Part shown: positions 33,819 through 42,331 of the stretch, one piece after another
Position numbering within the stretch: position 1 is the stretch's first letter
Layout: each line of letters starts with the position of its first letter
Assembly (NCBI GenBank): GCA_022822545.1
Contig: JAJEBE010000058.1
Location: forward strand, 62,001-126,000
Reading direction: 5' to 3'
DNA length: 64,000 nt
Source: Anaerolineae bacterium
GTDB taxonomy: Bacteria > Chloroflexota > Anaerolineae > Aggregatilineales > Phototrophicaceae
Translations under genes and position numbers: made by a program
The notes under the pieces: generated by a model
Database searches by the model: none
The model's input: only the letters and a program-made list of their open reading frames with translations
What the model was told of the DNA's origin: nothing

Positions 33819-35010
33819 AGTTTGCAGTGGAAGCGTTCTGATGCCGCCGCCAGCTGCCATCAGCCAGAATCTCGCCGATAGACATTAGCGCCGCCCGCAC
33901 TTCTGCCTCGGAATTATAGAAATGCGGCGCGATGCGGATGCCCGCCTGCGGCCGAAAGTCGATCATGATGTCCCGCGCCAGCAACTCTTGTGACACTTCC
34001 CAGGCCTGCGGCGGTTTGACCGTCACCGTGCCCGCCCGCACCTCGGCCTCACGCGGCGAACTCACCTCCAAGCCCAGCTCGTCCGCCAGTTGGATGATCA
34101 GTGCCGTCAAGCGCATTGACTTTTCGCGGATGGCAGCCACGCCGACCTCGGCGATGATGTCGACGCCGGGCTGGATGGCGTGCAGCGAAGCGATGCCGGG
34201 CGTGCCGTTCATCAAGCGGTAGGCGTCCTCGCGCAGGTCCAGCTTCTCCACGTCAAAGGCGAAGGGCTCGCGGCTGGCGAACCAACCGGTCACTTTCGGC
34301 CGCAGGCTTTTCAGCAAGTCCGGGCGCACGTACATGAAGACGCCGCCCGGTCCCCCGCAAAGCCATTTGAGGACACCGCCGATGTAGAAATCGACATTCC
34401 AGGCGTTTACGTCCACCGGGATCACGCCGACGCTGTGATAGCCGTTGAAGAGCACCTGCGCCCCGACGCTGTGCGCCTTGGCTGTGATGGCCTCGGCCGG
34501 CATGATGAAGGCGCTGCGGAAAAGCACATGCGAGGTGCTGACGAGGCGCGTCCGCTCATCGATGGCGTCGAGCAGTTCGTCGATGTCGATACTGACGCCA
34601 TCGCGGGAGCGGATCGTGTGCACTCGCACGTGATCGGGCAGCCAACTGCGCAAGGCATAGACATCGCTGGGGAAGTCCAGCTCGGTGATGACGACTTTGT
34701 CTCGTTTGGGGTCGTTAAAGTCCAGCGCGCCGAGGAGGATGCTGTTGGCGATGCTGGCGTTCTGATGGACGAGCACGGTGCTGGGCGCGGCGCCCATCAG
34801 CGGGGCGATCTTGTCTCCGACGGTCCCCGGCAGCTCGAACCAGCCGCTGCCCCAGGCGGCGACGCCTTGCTCGGCCCAGGTATCGGCGTAGTCATTGAGG
34901 CTGTCGTAAACGCCGCGGGGCATGGCGCCGAGGGAGTTGCTGATGAGATAGTTGCAGCGGCTGAGAATGGGGAATTCTTCGCGCCATTTCAAGAGCTTGT
35001 TATGGGACAT
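33814..35010 (-). CDS. PLP-dependent aminotransferase, class V (kynureninase/cysteine desulfurase fold)
   Basis: This fold-type I enzyme of about 398 residues has the Schiff-base lysine in IGGVLKWLCGGPGGVFM. NGYHSVGVIPVDV is at the position where cofactor-binding Asp/His residues lie in kynureninases, with Asn in place of the usual Asp. VHQNASIANSILL is the phosphate-binding N-terminal part. The start could be 35010 (chosen, weak ribosome site AGAAAG) or the in-frame ATG at 35043. It heads a unit with the LLM-class gene. Kynureninase, an isopenicillin epimerase-like enzyme or another beta-lyase are all possible. Confidence 0.83.
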   Translation of the reverse strand: MSHNKLLKWREEFPILSRCNYLISNSLGAMPRGVYDSLNDYADTWAEQGVAAWGSGWFELPGTVGDKIAPLMGAAPSTVLVHQNASIANSILLGALDFNDPKRDKVVITELDFPSDVYALRSWLPDHVRVHTIRSRDGVSIDIDELLDAIDERTRLVSTSHVLFRSAFIMPAEAITAKAHSVGAQVLFNGYHSVGVIPVDVNAWNVDFYIGGVLKWLCGGPGGVFMYVRPDLLKSLRPKVTGWFASREPFAFDVEKLDLREDAYRLMNGTPGIASLHAIQPGVDIIAEVGVAAIREKSMRLTALIIQLADELGLEVSSPREAEVRAGTVTVKPPQAWEVSQELLARDIMIDFRPQAGIRIAPHFYNSEAEVRAALMSIGEILADGSWRRHQNASTANS

Positions 35011-35051
35011 GGTTTTGCTTTCTGATGTATCTGCGGATATCATGTGACCGA

Positions 35052-35087
35052 TTTAACCACAGAGAACACTGAGAGCACAGAGAAAAG
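35052..35087. repeat. CACAGAG-type intergenic repeat
   Basis: TTTAACCACAGAGAACACTG, then AGAGCACAGAGAAAAG, matches the copy at 27921-27955 in nearly every position. It sits between the GT2 array and the class V aminotransferase gene. Confidence 0.72.
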
Positions 35088-35113
35088 CTTGAGTGTAGTA
35101 AAAGGCGTCGCCC

Positions 35114-36127
35114 TCAAAAGCCCAGGCGATGCCGCCGCCAATGACAGAACTTCTGCCAGAGGCGGGGCGTAGTCGACTCAAGCAACCTGGCAAATTCAGC
35201 TTCCAAGACTGACCTATCGACTTCATCGACATAGTTGGCGGCGATCAGAGCGTTAGTTGCCTTTTTCACCTCGCGCCGCAGCCGCAGCCCTTCCAGCAAA
35301 GCTAACTTTTCTTTTTTGCCGAGCCGCGCAAATCGTTCATCCCTCGCCGCCGCATCCGGCGCTTCGCCCAATAATTGATGGAACCAGCCCATTCTGTATT
35401 CCCGCCACTCATCCCAAAGCTCCGAATTTAGAACTTTGGTGATACTGTGATCATGCCGGCGGTACAAATAGAGCCGCTCAGGCAAATTGACAAAGCGCGT
35501 TCGCGGAGCCAGGCGCACGAACAATTCCCAATCATTCACTCGGTACCTTGAGTCAAATCCCCCGACCGATTTCAGCGTGTCATGTCGAATCATCATTGAG
35601 CCACCGCTCAGACTGAAACCGGAAAGCAACAGATTTAAGACGATGACAGCATGATCCTTTGGCCGGTCGCGTTGAACGAGCGGCTCCAGATTTTGGTCGA
35701 CGATCAGATGGCCCACGCCGACCACGCCAATATCAGGGTTGGCATCCAGGAAGTTCACCTGTCGCTCCAGGCGCTGCGGAAGGCTCACATCATCGGCATC
35801 CATTCTGGCGATGTATTTCCCGCTCGCTTCTTTGATCCCGCGGTTCTGGGCTGCTGTTTGGCCCTGATTGCGTTCGTGCTGGAGGAAGCGGATGCGTTTG
35901 TCACGGTTGGCGTAGTGCTTAACAATCTCCGCCGTGCCATCTGTGGAGCCATCATCGATGATGAAGAACTCGAAATCGGTGAAGGTCTGCGTCAAGATGC
36001 TCTCGACCGCGTCGGCGAGGTATTTTTCGCCATTGTACACCGGCATGATAACCGACACACGGGGCGATAGAACAGATTTTCGGAGGGAGGGGGGTGATTC
36101 ATTTTGCTTGTTCTCGACATTCCGCAT
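35114..36127 (-). CDS. GT2 glycosyltransferase, array member 5 (last transcribed)
   Basis: This 337-residue GT-A enzyme opens with VSVIMPVYNGEKYLADAVES and has the metal motif ARMDADDVSLPQRLE near residue 112. The donor half ends near residue 190 at RLAPRTRFVNLPERLYLYRR. The C-terminal helical part ends with TPRLWQKFCHWRRHRLGF, the tail shared by all five array members. It begins 14 bp after the preceding paralogue. No membrane segments are present. It likely adds a sugar to a surface polysaccharide; donor and acceptor are unknown. Confidence 0.88.
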   Translation of the reverse strand: MRNVENKQNESPPSLRKSVLSPRVSVIMPVYNGEKYLADAVESILTQTFTDFEFFIIDDGSTDGTAEIVKHYANRDKRIRFLQHERNQGQTAAQNRGIKEASGKYIARMDADDVSLPQRLERQVNFLDANPDIGVVGVGHLIVDQNLEPLVQRDRPKDHAVIVLNLLLSGFSLSGGSMMIRHDTLKSVGGFDSRYRVNDWELFVRLAPRTRFVNLPERLYLYRRHDHSITKVLNSELWDEWREYRMGWFHQLLGEAPDAAARDERFARLGKKEKLALLEGLRLRREVKKATNALIAANYVDEVDRSVLEAEFARLLESTTPRLWQKFCHWRRHRLGF

Positions 36128-36141
36128 AGTTTAGTTGGCTC

Positions 36142-37179
36142 CTATGGATACATTTGGAACGTATCCGGAAACAAGCGCGGGAAACGATGCCGCCGCCAAT
36201 GACAGAATTGCTGCCAAAGGCGGGGGCTGGCTTGTTCCAGACGGCGGTTCATGTCGGCGATTAGCAGCGGTCTGTCAGCCGGCTCGACCAGTTGGCGCTC
36301 AATCAAGGATTTGATTAAGCGCCTCATGTCTTTCTTTGCCGCTCGTCGGTCAGACCAATTTAGCTTCTTCACATCACGCAGTCGCTGAAAGCGTGTCAGC
36401 GTATCATCGGTCACTTCGTCCCAAAGCAAACTCAACCTTCTCCGCAGGTAAACGCCTTGTTCACGATTTGCGACCGGTATATTGTGCAATGATTTGTTGC
36501 CGTCATGCCTTCTTTGGAGGTAAAGGATTTCGGATACATTAGCGAATCGGATTGAAGTCTGGAAAAGCATTCGAACAATGAGTTCATCTTCTCCATAGCG
36601 GAGGCTTTCATCCCATCCGCCAACAGTTTGCATCGGCTGACGGCGCGCCATTATAGCGCCCTCCATCAGAAAGACTGCGCCGGTGAAAATAGCCAGGACA
36701 ATAAGGGGGTGCGCAGGCGGCCCAATGCGCGACCCGAGGTAATCAGTCAAATCGCTGCTTACCTTCATCGAGCAGATCCCGACAACTCCGATTTCGGGAT
36801 TCTCCTGCAACAATTGCAATTGTTTCTCCAAGCGGGTTGGCAAGCTGACATCATCAGAATCCATGAAGGCGATGTACTCGCCGCCGGCGGCATCAAAGCC
36901 TCGATTGCGGGCGGCGGAGACTCCCTTGTTGCGATCCAGCCGAATTGACCTAACGCGGGCGTCGCGCCTTTCGTACTCCTGAATGATCTCAAGGGACCGG
37001 TCTTGCGAGGCGTCATCGATAATCAGCAATTCAAAGTCCGTAAAGGTCTGCGTCAAGATGCTCTCGATCGCTTCGGCGAGGTAATTTTCGCCATTGTACA
37101 CCGGCATGATAACCGACACCTGGGGCGATGAAACAGATTTTCGGCGGGCGGATAGATTCATTTTGCGTATTCTCGACAT
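36142..37179 (-). CDS. GT2 glycosyltransferase, array member 4
   Basis: This 345-residue protein starts at ATG 37179, since extra upstream codons would run into the previous gene; ATG 37161 is an alternative. The GT-A core is VSVIMPVYNGENYLAEAIES with the metal motif AFMDSDDVSLPTRLE. The tail ASPRLWQQFCHWRRHRFPRL is nearly identical to member 3. The middle (about residues 150-250) differs strongly from the other members. It starts 20 bp after member 3, and the spacer itself is a duplicate of the member 4/5 spacer. Confidence 0.88.
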   Translation of the reverse strand: MSRIRKMNLSARRKSVSSPQVSVIMPVYNGENYLAEAIESILTQTFTDFELLIIDDASQDRSLEIIQEYERRDARVRSIRLDRNKGVSAARNRGFDAAGGEYIAFMDSDDVSLPTRLEKQLQLLQENPEIGVVGICSMKVSSDLTDYLGSRIGPPAHPLIVLAIFTGAVFLMEGAIMARRQPMQTVGGWDESLRYGEDELIVRMLFQTSIRFANVSEILYLQRRHDGNKSLHNIPVANREQGVYLRRRLSLLWDEVTDDTLTRFQRLRDVKKLNWSDRRAAKKDMRRLIKSLIERQLVEPADRPLLIADMNRRLEQASPRLWQQFCHWRRHRFPRLFPDTFQMYP

Positions 37180-37199
37180 TCCACGCAGTTTAGTCGGTC

Positions 37200-38183
37200 C
37201 TATAGATACCTTTGGAACGTATCCGGAAACAAGCGTGGGAAACGATGCCGCCGCCAATGACAGAATTGCTGCCAGAGGCGGGGGCTGGCTTGTTCCAGGC
37301 GGCGGTCCATGGTGGCCAGGAGGAGGGGTCTGTCTTCGGCGTCGACCCATTTATGGGCGATCAAGGACTCGATGAGGCGTTTTAGGTCCTGCTTGGTCGC
37401 CCGCCGCTGCGCCCAATTAAGGCCTTTGCCCAGCAGCAGGTCCTGCATTCTTTTTAAGGCGCTTGAGGGCGCTTCGTTCCAAAGGATATGCAGCATGCGC
37501 TCCCGCAATTGCCAATTGCCGCGCCACTCCACTGCTTTTCGCTCGCTTCGCTGCTGTGAGGCAACCCGACGGTATAGATACAGATCTTCTTTCAAATTAG
37601 CGAATTTTATCTGTGTCTGCCATATCAAGCGAAATTGCAGCTCAGAATCTGCCGCCCGGCGCCAGCTGGGCTCATAACCTCCCACAGCTTGCAGGAATTC
37701 TCGTCGAATCATCACGGAGGCGTTGATGAAGGCATAATCATGAAACATATCCAGCACAATTAGCGCATGATGACTTGGCTGATTTCGATGATAGTATTTG
37801 GTCAAATCCTGATGGACCATCCATCCGCATGTGCCAACTGCGCCAATATCGGGATTGGTTTGCAAGAAGCGCGTCTGTTTTTCGAGGCGCGTTGGCAAGC
37901 TGATATCGTCGCAGTCCATCCTCGTTATATACTCGCCGCTTGCGGCAGCGGCCCCGGTATTGCAAGCGGCGCCTATACCCATGTTCGCCTTGTGTTGCAG
38001 GAAGCGGATGCGCCTGTCCCGCTTTGCGCGGTCTTGGATGATCGGGACGGAGCCATCTTCCGAACCGTCGTCAACGATGATGAATTCAAAGTCCGCGAAG
38101 GTCTGCGTCAAGATGCTCTCGATCGCTTCGGCGAGGAATTGCTCGCCGTTGTAAACGGGCATGATGACCGAAACGAGAGGCAT
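37200..38183 (-). CDS. GT2 glycosyltransferase, array member 3
   Basis: This 327-residue protein starts at ATG 38183, where GGGAAAG lies nine bases upstream exactly as in member 2; a TTG at 38189 is less likely. The core VSVIMPVYNGEQFLAEAIES is identical to member 2 apart from one residue, and TRMDCDDISLPTRLE is the metal motif. The tail ASPRLWQQFCHWRRHRFPRL is shared with member 4. Residues about 170-250 are specific to this copy. It lies 34 bp from member 2. Confidence 0.88.
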   Translation of the reverse strand: MPLVSVIMPVYNGEQFLAEAIESILTQTFADFEFIIVDDGSEDGSVPIIQDRAKRDRRIRFLQHKANMGIGAACNTGAAAASGEYITRMDCDDISLPTRLEKQTRFLQTNPDIGAVGTCGWMVHQDLTKYYHRNQPSHHALIVLDMFHDYAFINASVMIRREFLQAVGGYEPSWRRAADSELQFRLIWQTQIKFANLKEDLYLYRRVASQQRSERKAVEWRGNWQLRERMLHILWNEAPSSALKRMQDLLLGKGLNWAQRRATKQDLKRLIESLIAHKWVDAEDRPLLLATMDRRLEQASPRLWQQFCHWRRHRFPRLFPDTFQRYL

Positions 38184-38217
38184 GCTCAAGCGCTTTCCCC
38201 GGTGGACAATAACATAG

Positions 38218-39201
38218 TCAAGTGCTGTCTGTTTGGCTTGCCGGAAGGCCGAAGCGATGCCGCCGCCAATGACAGAACTGCTGCCAGAGGCGGGGGCTGG
38301 CTTGTTCCAGGCGGTGGTCCGCGGCGGCCAGGAGCAGCGGTCTGTCAGCTGATTCGACCAGGCTGTGATCTATCAAGGACTCGATCAAGCGCCTCAGGTC
38401 TTTCTTTGCTGCTCGGCGGTCGAACCAATTAAGCTTCTCGGCATAACGCAGTCGCTGGAAGCGCATCATCGTATCATCAGTCACTTCATTCCAGGGCCTG
38501 TTTAAGGATCTCCGCGCGTAGAGGTTTTTCTTGCTTCCGCTGGCGGGCTCCTTGTCAGATGACTTGTTGGAACCGTGCTGGCGATAGAGATAAAGAACCT
38601 GGGGCAGATTGGCAATTCTAATTCGAGTCTGGAAGAGCAGGCGGATAACGAGATCGGTCTCCGCCTTGTAGTACAGATTTGGCGCAAAACCGCCGACAGA
38701 TTGCAGCGGCTGAAGGCGAAACATGCAGCTGGCAGTCAATAAGCTGGGGGCGCCATAGAACAGATTCAAGACAATAGGGGCATGTTGAAGCGGCACAATT
38801 CGAGTGCTGATCTCAGCCGTCATATCTTGATTGACGAGCTTGCTGTAGACGCCCACGACTCCGATCTCGGGATTCGCCTGCAAGAAGCGGCCCTGTTGTT
38901 CCAAGCGGGTTGGCAAGCTGACATCGTCGCAATCCATCAGCGCGATGTACTCGCCGTCCGCGGCGGCGATGCCGGTATTCTGCGCCTGCGGCTGCCCCAG
39001 ATTATGGTCATGCTGAAGGAAAGTGATACGGCTGTCCGCTTCTTCGTATGAGCGGATGATTCGCGCGGAAGCATCTTGCGAGCCGTCGTCAACGATGATG
39101 AGTTCAAAGTCGGTAAAGGTTTGCGCCAAGATGCTCTCGATCGCTTCGGCGAGAAATTGCTCACCGTTGTAAACGGGCATGACGACTGATACGCGGGGCA
39201 T
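38218..39201 (-). CDS. GT2 glycosyltransferase, array member 2
   Basis: This 327-residue protein has the core VSVVMPVYNGEQFLAEAIES and the metal motif ALMDCDDVSLPTRLE. The central region with YKAETDLVIRLLFQTRIRIA fits the GT2 acceptor-side Asp/Glu motif (the ED-type catalytic region). The tail ASPRLWQQFCHWRRHRFGL resembles member 1. GGGAAAG precedes the start. Spacing to its neighbours is 34 bp on both sides, so the array is one operon. Confidence 0.88.
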   Translation of the reverse strand: MPRVSVVMPVYNGEQFLAEAIESILAQTFTDFELIIVDDGSQDASARIIRSYEEADSRITFLQHDHNLGQPQAQNTGIAAADGEYIALMDCDDVSLPTRLEQQGRFLQANPEIGVVGVYSKLVNQDMTAEISTRIVPLQHAPIVLNLFYGAPSLLTASCMFRLQPLQSVGGFAPNLYYKAETDLVIRLLFQTRIRIANLPQVLYLYRQHGSNKSSDKEPASGSKKNLYARRSLNRPWNEVTDDTMMRFQRLRYAEKLNWFDRRAAKKDLRRLIESLIDHSLVESADRPLLLAAADHRLEQASPRLWQQFCHWRRHRFGLPASQTDST

Positions 39202-39235
39202 GGTTAGGCGCTTTCCCAGATGAACAATAACATGA

Positions 39236-40228
39236 TCACGCGCTGTCTGGCTGGCTTGCCGGACGGCCGAAGTGATGCCGCCGCCAATGACAGAATTGTT
39301 GCCAGCGGCGGGGGCTGGCTTGTTCCAGGCGGCGGTTCAGGGCGTCGTAAAGCAACTTGCTGTCACTTGGATCGACCCAGTTATGCTTCAGGATCGACTC
39401 AATGAGACGTGTAATATCCTGTCTGGCCGCTTTACGATCGGCCCAACTTAGCTTCCGCCCGGCGCGCAGGCGAAAGAAACGATCGGAAAGCGCGGGTTTG
39501 GGCGGCTCGCCCCAGAGGTATTCAAGGGCATTATCTCGATGTGCGACACAATCGTCATCCTTGCTTACCTTGAAGTTATCCGTGGCGAAATAGCTTTTCT
39601 GCGAATCATGAAGGCGGTAGAAATACAATTCATCCGGCAAGTTGGCGAACCGAATCTGCGTCTTTTCCAGCAAGCGCAAAAAAAGATCCATGTCCTGGCA
39701 GCGACGGACTTCGGGGCGAAATCCACCGGCCTTCGTCAGGAACCCGCGCCGAATCATTATGGTGGGACCATGAAGCGAAGCGCCAATGAACAGATTTAAG
39801 ACAATGATGGCATGACTGCAGGATAGTTTGTAGCTCGTCAGAGGATTCAGGTCTTTATCGACAAAGCGCTGGTGGGCGCCGACCAGGCCGATTTCGGGAT
39901 TGGATTTTAGGAAGGCAACTTGTTTCTCCAAGCGCTGCGGCAAGCTGATATCATCTGAATCCATAGCCGCCAGGAAGGCGCCTTCGGCCGCGGCGATACC
40001 CGTATTCTGGGCAGCGGCTTGCCCCAAGTTACCCTCGTGCCGAAATAAGCGGATGCGGCTGTCGCGTTTCTGATAAGACCGAATAATCTCGGCCGAATTG
40101 TCCCGCGAGCCATCGTCTACGATCAACAACTCAAAGTCCGTCAGCGTCTGCGCGAGCATGCTGTCGATAGCCTCGGCGAGGTAGTCTTCGCCATCGTAAA
40201 CAGGCATGACAACGGATACAAGCGGCAT
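39236..40228 (-). CDS. GT2 glycosyltransferase, array member 1 (first transcribed)
   Basis: This 330-residue protein starts at ATG 40228 (a TTG three bases earlier is possible). The core is VSVVMPVYDGEDYLAEAIDS, the metal motif AAMDSDDISLPQRLE, and the acceptor-side motif RCQDMDLFLRLLEKTQIRFA. The tail ASPRRWQQFCHWRRHHFGRP matches member 2. A promoter-like TATACT (minus strand, 40270-40265) lies about 37 bp upstream, making this the head of the array. The function is probably extracellular polysaccharide or cell-surface glycan assembly. Confidence 0.88.
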   Translation of the reverse strand: MPLVSVVMPVYDGEDYLAEAIDSMLAQTLTDFELLIVDDGSRDNSAEIIRSYQKRDSRIRLFRHEGNLGQAAAQNTGIAAAEGAFLAAMDSDDISLPQRLEKQVAFLKSNPEIGLVGAHQRFVDKDLNPLTSYKLSCSHAIIVLNLFIGASLHGPTIMIRRGFLTKAGGFRPEVRRCQDMDLFLRLLEKTQIRFANLPDELYFYRLHDSQKSYFATDNFKVSKDDDCVAHRDNALEYLWGEPPKPALSDRFFRLRAGRKLSWADRKAARQDITRLIESILKHNWVDPSDSKLLYDALNRRLEQASPRRWQQFCHWRRHHFGRPASQPDSA

Positions 40229-40264
40229 CAAATTTACTTCTTCTCTGTAATCGGCACGAACAAT

Positions 40265-40270
40265 AGTATA
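40265..40270 (-). promoter_or_regulatory. Likely -10 box of the GT2 array
   Basis: Read on the minus strand this is TATACT inside TATGATATACT. No good -35 is present at 17 bp (GGTTTG), so an activator or an extended -10 would be needed. Confidence 0.4.
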
Positions 40271-40351
40271 TCATAGCCTGCCCCGCGCAAACCGGCGCTC
40301 GGAATGGGATTTGCTGACGCGGGACTTACAATCTTAAAGGCACAGGAAATC

Positions 40352-40753
40352 ATGGATCAGCCCAAGATCAAAACCGTTGGCGGCAACGGCAGTTTTGAAG
40401 AAGTGATCGCTAAGGCATCGCCGGAGATTCAGATGCTGGCGCGGGCCGCGCGCGAGTTGCTGGCGGAGGTCATGCCGGGCATCACTGAAGTGCCCTGGGC
40501 GCGGCAGCGAATCGCCGGTTACGGCGTCGGCCCCAAGAAGATGTCGGAGCATTTCTGTTACCTGGCGCCGTTCAAGAATCACCTGAACTTTGGCTTCATG
40601 TACGGCGCGCATTTGCCGGATCCGGAGAACTTGCTGGAAGGCCGAGGCGCTGACCTGCGGCATGTGAAGATCCGCAAGTTAGCAGATTTAGAGCAGCCCG
40701 CTTTACGGCAACTGGTCGAGGAAGCGGCGCGCACCCTGCCCAAGCTGCAATGA
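40352..40753 (+). CDS. DUF1801 (YdhG-like) protein
   Basis: This 133-residue protein starts at ATG 40352 with ACAGGA upstream; the in-frame ATG 40304 would add 16 residues. The pattern ARELLAEVMPGITEVPWARQ, followed by a hydrophobic FCYLAPFKNHLNFGFMYGA segment and HVKIRKLADLE, matches the DUF1801 domain, whose role is unclear (structural relatives bind ligands or metals). Its stop overlaps the start of the next gene by four bases. Confidence 0.72.
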   Translation: MDQPKIKTVGGNGSFEEVIAKASPEIQMLARAARELLAEVMPGITEVPWARQRIAGYGVGPKKMSEHFCYLAPFKNHLNFGFMYGAHLPDPENLLEGRGADLRHVKIRKLADLEQPALRQLVEEAARTLPKLQ

Positions 40754-41283
40754 CCGCGCCCCGGACCGACGCGTTGTCGCAGGCGCTTTTCGATTTCGAT
40801 GGCAAGAGCACCGGCCCCTTGGAACGGTTTGCCGCGGCGCACAGCGCTGATGCCGATTTGGTGGCGGAGTTGTGTGATTTTGCCGCCAGCAATGATCGCA
40901 ACCTGCAAGCGGCCGCCACCTGGCTGCTCAAGCGTTTCGGCGTGACAGGGGCGCAGTTGTCTCCAAGCCAATGTGAAACGCTCTTAAGTCTGCTGACCCA
41001 GGAAACTAGTTGGCTTCCCCGCATACATGTCCTGCAAATGATGGATACACTGATTGTGCCATCGTCGCTGGCTGCGCCATTGCTGGATGCGTTGGCAGCG
41101 CAGGCGGCTGGCGCCAACACCTTCATCCGCGCTTGGAGCGTGCACGGCGCTGTTGTGCTGGCCGATCAGCATCCAGCGTACCGCGATAGCGCCTTGGACC
41201 TGCTCGCCGCGGCCGAGCAAGATGAAGCGGCTTCGGTGCGCGCGCGTATCCGGCGTTTGCGCAAGGCCTATGACTGGCTATAA
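40750..41283 (+). CDS. Small helical protein with HEAT-like repeats, function unknown
   Basis: This 177-residue protein is translationally coupled to the DUF1801 gene through an ATGA overlap. It is mainly helical, with repeats of about 35-40 residues such as AASNDRNLQAAATWLLKRFG and SVRARIRRLRKAYDWL that resemble HEAT/ARM units. There is no signal peptide or catalytic motif. It may be a scaffold or partner of the DUF1801 protein; I do not recognise a specific family. Confidence 0.65.
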   Translation: MTAPRTDALSQALFDFDGKSTGPLERFAAAHSADADLVAELCDFAASNDRNLQAAATWLLKRFGVTGAQLSPSQCETLLSLLTQETSWLPRIHVLQMMDTLIVPSSLAAPLLDALAAQAAGANTFIRAWSVHGAVVLADQHPAYRDSALDLLAAAEQDEAASVRARIRRLRKAYDWL

Positions 41284-41299
41284 ACCGGGAACGGCTGAA

Positions 41300-42223
41300 C
41301 TAGCTGGCTCGCTCGCGTATCTTGTTGAACATATCACGAAAGACGGGATCGCGGTGGACGAAATTGGCGACCCGCACCAGATGACGGGAACGATCGACGC
41401 TCCAGGTGACTTGGTCGGTGAGGATGGGGCTGGGCACAAGATCGCTGGGCGCCCAGTCCGGGTTGATCAACCAGGCGATAGTTGAAATATCCCAGATAAC
41501 GCTGGAAGCGGCGAAGGAATCGGGCCGGTATTCGCTGAAGATCTGGCAGAGATAATCGCCGACGCGGCTCGTGCCGCCGATGCAGGCTTGCAGTTCGGGC
41601 AAGGTTGTCAGCAGGTGAGAGGTCACGCCGAGGCAAGGCACGATGACAAAAGGCACGCCGCTATCCAGTACGATTTGGGCGGCGGGCACATCTTGTTTCA
41701 GATTGAATTCGCTGGCGTGCGGCCAGTTCAGATTGTGACCGCCGAGCCAGACGACCACGATATTGCGAATGATCTCCGGCGCCAGCAGCAGGGCTGAGGC
41801 CACATTGCTTATCGCGCCGATAGCGACGACATAGAGCGGATCTTCATCATCGCTCGCCAGCGCCTTCTCGATGAGGTCGCGGACGGCGGCGTTGTCTTGC
41901 GCTTGTCGCTTGGGGCCGATGTAGTCCGTCGAGCCGCGGAAGGCGAAGCCCTCGGCCGGCACGCCAAGAAACTCGAGCAGGCGCAGAATCTCATCGTAGC
42001 TTTTTTCCATGCCATCGCCGGGTCCGCTGGAGCGGCTGTTGTGAAATGGCGCGGCGTACACAGCTTCGACCTGCATTTGTTCCGGCGAAAGCAGGGCGTA
42101 GGTCAAGGCGAACTGGTCATCAATTTCGTTATAGGTATCAGTATCAAGCACCAGGCGCATTTTGCGGCCAGGATGCTGCAAGCGGCTGATGCGAAAGGCT
42201 TCGCTCAATTCGGGAAAGGTCAT
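41300..42223 (-). CDS. Inosine-uridine preferring nucleoside hydrolase family protein
   Basis: This 307-residue protein has the N-terminal calcium site LVLDTDTYNEIDDQFAL (about D27, D29, D35, D36), the variant motif of the family in which PGxDD is replaced by YNEIDD. VVAIGAISNVASALLL and VWLGGHNLNW are conserved core segments, and the late WDISTIAWLINPDW holds the last Asp ligand. Family members hydrolyse N-ribosidic bonds of nucleosides. It follows the binding-protein array, suggesting nucleoside salvage, although a different N-glycoside is possible. Confidence 0.87.
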   Translation of the reverse strand: MTFPELSEAFRISRLQHPGRKMRLVLDTDTYNEIDDQFALTYALLSPEQMQVEAVYAAPFHNSRSSGPGDGMEKSYDEILRLLEFLGVPAEGFAFRGSTDYIGPKRQAQDNAAVRDLIEKALASDDEDPLYVVAIGAISNVASALLLAPEIIRNIVVVWLGGHNLNWPHASEFNLKQDVPAAQIVLDSGVPFVIVPCLGVTSHLLTTLPELQACIGGTSRVGDYLCQIFSEYRPDSFAASSVIWDISTIAWLINPDWAPSDLVPSPILTDQVTWSVDRSRHLVRVANFVHRDPVFRDMFNKIRERAS

Positions 42224-42260
42224 CGCCGATCGTCCTTAAATTTCAGAATTTTCACAAATG

Positions 42261-42284
42261 AAAACGAGCGGGCTTGCAACCCGC
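42261..42284 (-). terminator. Hairpin with T-run between binding-protein and nucleoside hydrolase genes
   Basis: On the minus strand GCGGG, a seven-base loop and CCCGC (42284-42268) are followed by TCGTTTTC. The T-run is short, so it may only attenuate transcription into the hydrolase gene. Confidence 0.5.
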
Positions 42285-42331
42285 CCGTCACTCTGAGCGA
42301 TTATAGCGCCTTTACGACGCCTGGGGCAAAA

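Noticed and set aside
35114..40228. Regularly spaced repeats mistaken for a CRISPR-like or mobile array
   Set aside because: The repeats are about 1 kb apart, lie inside coding sequence and are explained by tandem duplicated glycosyltransferase genes.
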